Below, in pieces: positions 21,430-25,157 of a stretch of DNA of 25,157 nt. The translations under genes were made by a program, and so were the position numbers. Source of the DNA: an uncultured bacterium (GTDB taxonomy: Bacteria; Bacillota; Clostridia; Oscillospirales; Oscillospiraceae); assembly GCA_905215665.1 (NCBI GenBank), contig CAJMQR010000007.1, forward strand, positions 1-25,157. The letters run 5' to 3'. The number at the start of each line of letters is the position of its first letter. Positions within the stretch are counted from its first letter, which is position 1. The notes under the pieces were generated by a model. The model was given only the letters and a program-made list of their open reading frames with translations, had not been told where the DNA came from and ran no database searches.

Positions 21430-23559
21430 ATGATCACCAGAAAGCAGTATCCCAACCACCATGTGTTTGAGACGACCATTGGCGGCCGTCCCTTCACCGT
21501 GGAGACCGGCAAGGTCGCAGAGCTGGCGGACGCCGAATGCATCTGCCGCTACGGCGACACCGTGGTGCTCACCACCGTCACCTGCTCTCCCGACCCCAAG
21601 CCCGGCATCGACTACTTCCCTCTGACCATAGAGTTTGAGGAAAGAATGTACGCCGTCGGCCGTATTCCCGGCAGCTTCAACCGCCGCGAGGGCAAGCCCT
21701 CCGAGCGCGGCATCCTCAACAGCCGCATCATCGACCGTCCGATGCGCCCGCTGTTTGATGACGAGCTGCGCAACGACGTCGTCGTCACCTGCACCGTGCT
21801 GTCCAACGACTATGACAATCCCGTGGAGGTCGTCGCCTCTCTCGGCGCGTCCATTTCCGTCGCCTGCTCCGACGTCCCCTGGAACGGCCCCATTGCCACC
21901 ACCAACGTCGCCTATGTGGGCGGTGAATATGTTGTCAACCCCTCTACTGATCAGCGCAATGCCGCCGACTGCTTCGTCTGCATCGCCTCCACCTTCGAGA
22001 AGGTCGTCATGATCGAGACCGAGGCCAAGGAAGCGCCGGAGAATATCGTTCTCGAATGCATCCGCATCGCGCACGAGACCAACATGGAGGTCGTCAAGTT
22101 CATCAACACCATTGTGGCAACCATCGGCAAGCCGAAGTTCACCTTTGAAAAGGCCGCCGTCAACCATGAGCTGCTGGACGACCTGTGCGAATATGGCATG
22201 AACCAGATCGAATACGCCCTTGACACCGACGACAAGAACATCCGTGAGGAGCGTCTCACCGCCGCGCGCCGCGATTTTGCCGAGAAGTTTGCCGAGAAGT
22301 ATGAGGACTTCGACGTCAACATCGACGTCTGCCTGTACAAGATGCAGAAGAAGGTCGTCAAGAAGTGGCTGCTGGCCGGCAAGCGTGTCGACGGCCGCCA
22401 GATGGACGAGATCCGTCCGCTGGACGCCGAGGTCGGCGTTCTGCCGCGCGTCCACGGCTCCGGTCTGTTTGCAAGAGGCCAGACGCAGGTTCTGTCCATC
22501 TGCACGCTGAACACCCTGTCCGCCGCGCAGAAGCTGGACACCATCTATCAGGAAGACACCAAGCGTTATATTCATCACTACAACTTCCCGTCCTACTCCA
22601 CCGGCGAGGCCAGAGCGGCCCGCTCCACCTCCCGCCGCGAGATCGGTCACGGTTCCCTTGCGGAAAAGGCGCTCGTTCCCGTTCTGCCGAGTGTGGAAGA
22701 GTTCCCCTACGCCATCCGCGTCGTCTCCGAGGTTCTGTCCTCCAACGGCTCCACCTCTCAGGGTTCCATCTGCGGCTCCACGCTCGCGCTGATGGACGCC
22801 GGCGTTCCCATCAAGCGTCCGGTCGCGGGCATCTCCTGCGGTCTGATCTCCGATCAGGAGACCGGCGAATGGCGCACCTTTACCGACATCCAGGGCGTCG
22901 AGGACTTCCACGGCGAGATGGATTTCAAGGTCGCCGGCACGACCGAGGGCGTCACCGCCATCCAGATGGACCTGAAAAACAAGGGTCTTACAATGGAAAT
23001 CATTGCCGACGCACTGGAGCGCTGCCGCAAGGCCCGTCTCGAGATTCTCGAAAAGGTCATGCTGCCCTGCATCTCCGCGCCGCGCGCCGAGGTTTCCGAG
23101 TACGCCCCCAAGATGATCTCCATGCAGATCCCCGTGGATAAGATCCGCGAGGTCATCGGTTCCGGCGGCAAGACCATCCAGAAAATCTGCGCCGACACCG
23201 GCGCCAAGGTCGACATCGACGACGACGGCAACGTCTTTATTGCCGCGGTCGATTCCGCCGCAGGCTACGCCGCCAAAAAGATGATAGACGACATCTGCTT
23301 CGTGCCCGAAGTCGGCGCGCTGTACTACGGCAAGGTCGTGCGCATCCTGCCCATCGGCGCCTTCGTCGAGATTGCTCCGGGTCACGACGGCATGGTGCAT
23401 ATCTCCAAGCTGGAAAACCGCCGCGTCGAGAAGGTCGAAGACGTTCTGAATGTCGGCGACATGACGTGGGTCAAGTTCATGGGCTTTGACGAAAAGGGCC
23501 GCGCAAACTTCAGCCGCAAGGACGCGCTGAAGGAGCTTGCCGAGTCCGAGCAGAAATAA
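21430..23559 (+). CDS. pnp: Polyribonucleotide nucleotidyltransferase (PNPase)
   Basis: 709 residues, the usual length. Two RNase PH-like domains are linked by a helical segment: the first includes RIPGSFNRREGKPSERGIL and the second includes GQTQVLSI and PSYSTGEARA. A KH domain (QIPVDKIREVIGSGGKTIQK, about 563-620) and an S1 domain (YYGKVVRILPIGAFVEI, about 635-700) follow. It degrades RNA 3'-5' with phosphate and acts in mRNA and small-RNA turnover. The ATG at 21430 follows GGAGG at 21418-21422. It has no clear promoter of its own and is probably read from rpsO, with control by the leader hairpins. Confidence 0.97.
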   Translation: MITRKQYPNHHVFETTIGGRPFTVETGKVAELADAECICRYGDTVVLTTVTCSPDPKPGIDYFPLTIEFEERMYAVGRIPGSFNRREGKPSERGILNSRIIDRPMRPLFDDELRNDVVVTCTVLSNDYDNPVEVVASLGASISVACSDVPWNGPIATTNVAYVGGEYVVNPSTDQRNAADCFVCIASTFEKVVMIETEAKEAPENIVLECIRIAHETNMEVVKFINTIVATIGKPKFTFEKAAVNHELLDDLCEYGMNQIEYALDTDDKNIREERLTAARRDFAEKFAEKYEDFDVNIDVCLYKMQKKVVKKWLLAGKRVDGRQMDEIRPLDAEVGVLPRVHGSGLFARGQTQVLSICTLNTLSAAQKLDTIYQEDTKRYIHHYNFPSYSTGEARAARSTSRREIGHGSLAEKALVPVLPSVEEFPYAIRVVSEVLSSNGSTSQGSICGSTLALMDAGVPIKRPVAGISCGLISDQETGEWRTFTDIQGVEDFHGEMDFKVAGTTEGVTAIQMDLKNKGLTMEIIADALERCRKARLEILEKVMLPCISAPRAEVSEYAPKMISMQIPVDKIREVIGSGGKTIQKICADTGAKVDIDDDGNVFIAAVDSAAGYAAKKMIDDICFVPEVGALYYGKVVRILPIGAFVEIAPGHDGMVHISKLENRRVEKVEDVLNVGDMTWVKFMGFDEKGRANFSRKDALKELAESEQK

Positions 23560-23572
23560 ACGTATTCCATCC

Positions 23573-23600
23573 GCGGGGGCAGACCATGGTCTGCCCCCGC
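23573..23600. terminator. GC-rich palindrome after pnp
   Basis: A perfect 28-bp palindrome with CCATGG at its centre, 13 nt after the pnp stop. It lacks a T tract, so alone it is more a 3' mRNA-stabilising hairpin than an efficient terminator. Confidence 0.6.
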
Positions 23601-23635
23601 CTTATGTCCTGCCGGCCGCCGAAAGGTCTTGCGCC

Positions 23636-23671
23636 CCCCCGATGAAAAAGTATCTTTTTCATCGGGGGTTT
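23636..23671 (+). terminator. Intrinsic terminator downstream of pnp
   Basis: CCCCCGATGAAAAAG (23636-23650) pairs perfectly with CTTTTTCATCGGGGG (23654-23668), a 15-bp stem with a 3-nt loop, followed by TTT. It separates pnp from the MarR operon. Confidence 0.85.
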
Positions 23672-23684
23672 GCATCAGAAAGCC

Positions 23685-23713
23685 TTGACAAATCCAAGCA
23701 TATATATTATATT
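23685..23713 (+). promoter_or_regulatory. Promoter of the marR-tauE operon
   Basis: Perfect TTGACA (23685-23690), 17-nt AT-rich spacer and TATATT (23708-23713). Confidence 0.82.
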
Positions 23714-23728
23714 ATTAGATAATCTAAT
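23714..23728. promoter_or_regulatory. Candidate MarR operator
   Basis: ATTAGAT-A-ATCTAAT, a perfect 15-bp palindrome directly after the -10 at the predicted start site. Its size and position fit autorepression by the MarR-family product. Confidence 0.65.
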
Positions 23729-23751
23729 TTTAGAATTTTAAGGAGGGCATC

Positions 23752-24201
23752 ATGACGGCACTGCAATTGATCGCGCTCGGCAGGAAGCTGGCAAATATCT
23801 ATGCCGATCTGAGCGCACCGATCTGCAAACAATACGGCATCAACCAGACGGGCTTTGACATTCTGCTTTTCTGCGCGAACAATCCGGAACACAACACGGC
23901 GCGGGACATCTGTGCGATTCGCGGCATCAAGAGCGGCATCGCTTCCGTCGCGGTCGAAAGCCTGATGCAGAGCGGCCTGCTTGAACGGCGGGAGGATGCG
24001 CGGGATCGCCGCATCCGCCGCCTGATTCCTACCGCGAAAGCCGCTCCCATCCTCTCCGAGGGCAGACGGATGCAGAGGCATTTCGCGGATACTCTGAGAA
24101 GCGGGATTACGCCGGAGGAGACGGCCGCATTTCAGAGTGTCACGGAAAAGCTTGTTGCAAATATGGAGTGCTTCGGCCGGGAGGAGAAGAAATCATGCTG
24201 A
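23752..24201 (+). CDS. MarR-family transcriptional regulator
   Basis: 149 residues with a central winged helix-turn-helix: FDILLFCANNPEHNTARDIC, then IRGIKSGIASVAVESLMQSG and a wing LLERREDARDRRIRRLIPT, typical of MarR (DxRxxR). Helices at both ends form the dimer domain. It probably represses its own operon through the palindrome upstream, with an unknown ligand. The ATG at 23752 follows AAGGAGGG. It overlaps the permease gene by 7 nt. Confidence 0.9.
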   Translation: MTALQLIALGRKLANIYADLSAPICKQYGINQTGFDILLFCANNPEHNTARDICAIRGIKSGIASVAVESLMQSGLLERREDARDRRIRRLIPTAKAAPILSEGRRMQRHFADTLRSGITPEETAAFQSVTEKLVANMECFGREEKKSC

Positions 24202-24962
24202 AAGTTTTAATATGCATCGTAGCGGGCCTCGGCGCAGGGCTTGGAACGGGATTTGCGGGAATGAGCGCCGCCGCCGTGATCAGCCCCATGCTCATCACCT
24301 TTCTGGACATGGACCCATATCTCGCGGTGGGTATCGCGCTGGCGAGCGACGTACTGGCCAGCGCCGTCTCGGCCTATACCTATGGAAAAAATAAGAATCT
24401 CGATGTCAGAAACGGCCTGATCATGATGATTGCCGTTCTGTGCTTCACGCTGGTCGGAAGCTTTGTGGCAAGTATCGTACCAAAGACAACGATGGGGAAC
24501 TTTTCGGTCTTTATGACGCTTCTGCTGGGCGTCAAATTCATCGTGAAGCCGGTCGTCGCGCCGAAAAAACGCCTTGAAAGCGCGACGGCAAAGCAGAAGG
24601 CGGTACGCTCCATCGTATGCGGCGCAGTCGTCGGTTTCATATGCGGCTTTGTCGGCGCCGGCGGAGGGATGATGATGCTGCTCGTTCTGACCTCGGCGCT
24701 GGGCTACGAGCTGAAAACCGCGGTCGGCACAAGCGTTTTCATCATGAGTGCAACCGCCCTGACCGGATCGGTCAGTCACTTTGTGATCGGCGGTCTGCCG
24801 GACATTGAAGCGCTGGTTCTCTGCGTGCTCAGCACGCTGGTCTTTGCGCAGACCGCCGCGCTGTTTGCCAACAAGGCGAGTCCCAAGACGCTCAACCGCA
24901 TCACCGGCACCATTCTGGTATTGCTCGGCGCGGCGATACTCGCAGTGAATTATCTGGGGTAA
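24195..24962 (+). CDS. TauE/SafE-family sulfite exporter-like permease
   Basis: 255 residues with about seven or eight hydrophobic segments in two homologous halves, each with a glycine-rich turn (GLGAGLGTGFAGMSAAAVISP and GFVGAGGGMMMLLVLTSALG). This is the TauE/SafE (PF01925) layout; members move sulfite, sulfonates or organosulfur acids, but most substrates are unknown. The start at 24195 follows GGAGGAGAAG and overlaps marR, so the two are co-transcribed and the ligand of MarR may be the permease substrate (inference). Confidence 0.88.
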   Translation: MLKVLICIVAGLGAGLGTGFAGMSAAAVISPMLITFLDMDPYLAVGIALASDVLASAVSAYTYGKNKNLDVRNGLIMMIAVLCFTLVGSFVASIVPKTTMGNFSVFMTLLLGVKFIVKPVVAPKKRLESATAKQKAVRSIVCGAVVGFICGFVGAGGGMMMLLVLTSALGYELKTAVGTSVFIMSATALTGSVSHFVIGGLPDIEALVLCVLSTLVFAQTAALFANKASPKTLNRITGTILVLLGAAILAVNYLG

Positions 24963-24996
24963 TGTAAAAAGTCCGGCGGGGCGTGTCTTATAGTGC

Positions 24997-25030
24997 TTCG
25001 CGGCAGACGGCACACACCGTTTGCCGCGAA
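24997..25030 (+). terminator. Hairpin after the TauE gene, possible terminator
   Basis: TTCGCGGCAGACGG pairs with CCGTTTGCCGCGAA over 14 bp (one G-T pair) with a CACACA loop. The tail is A-rich rather than T-rich, so termination would be weak. The rest of the window to 25157 holds no gene I can support. Confidence 0.45.
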
Positions 25031-25157
25031 AAACGTTTAACGTCTCCCCTTCCGGGGGCTGCGGTCTGTCGGGCAAAACAGTCCTTCGGGAAAATTGTGC
25101 AAATTTTAAGAAATGACGCTGTTTCGTTTTACACATTTAGAGAAAACTCTTCCTTGC

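Noticed and set aside
21409..23400. A 663-residue minus-strand frame opposite pnp
   Set aside because: Antisense shadow of the highly biased pnp codons; the translation is Asp/Gly/Leu/Val-rich without recognisable domains.

Overview
This is a GC-rich chromosomal window from a Gram-positive, endospore-forming member of the Clostridia, most likely an Oscillospiraceae/Ruminococcaceae-type gut bacterium (inference). The lineage clues are sigG and a YlmC/YmxH-type sporulation protein, a PyrR-controlled pyrR-uraA attenuator, an ECF transporter of Firmicutes type, purine-rich Shine-Dalgarno sites, several TTG starts, TTGACA/TATAAT promoters with 16-17 nt spacers, and many strong intrinsic terminators. 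Most of the window is core or housekeeping DNA. The only clear mobile-element trace is a decayed serine recombinase beside a tRNA-Thr gene.

Layout, left to right. 1-1123 (minus): the start of a ylmC/ymxH-like gene and sigG, with a sigma-F-like promoter. 1265-3411 (plus): pyrR-uraA behind a PyrR-binding attenuator. 3464-5456: two unrelated alpha/beta hydrolases transcribed divergently. 5434-6120: tRNA-Thr(GGT) with its own promoter and terminator, a long palindrome repeating part of the tRNA, and the recombinase remnant. 6121-9790 (plus): an ECF transporter operon (two ATPases, EcfT, a dedicated S component) ending in a SAM methyltransferase. 9937-10085: four hairpins in a non-coding gap, three of them directly abutting. 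10092-13540 (minus): psuG and a psuK-like kinase with an N-terminal helix-turn-helix, behind nudC and a GNAT acetyltransferase.

13611-15842 (plus): an aromatic-acid-exporter-like membrane protein and a LysM-M14 peptidase whose Shine-Dalgarno lies inside a hairpin. 15911-16318 (minus): a small unknown membrane protein with its own promoter and a palindrome. 16414-19283: a selenium/sulfur trafficking cluster, with a class V cysteine desulfurase divergent from yedE-yedF-DUF3343. 19319-20865 (plus): a small-multidrug-export-type membrane protein, dCMP deaminase and a DNA-alkyl-cysteine methyltransferase. 20851-23559 (plus): rpsO and pnp, each with a structured leader. 23685-24962 (plus): a MarR regulator and a TauE/SafE permease behind a palindromic operator.

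Functional themes are pyrimidine and nucleoside economy (pyrR-uraA, psuK-psuG, nudC, dCMP deaminase), Se/S handling (desulfurase, YedE, YedF, DUF3343, possibly TauE), sporulation (sigG, YlmC and perhaps the LysM-M14 peptidase) and RNA-level control (PyrR attenuator, rpsO leader, pnp leader, M14 hairpin). I see no convincing new defence or mobile system. The best candidates for something undescribed are the hairpin array at 9937-10085, the paired pnp leader structures, and the palindrome next to the tRNA.
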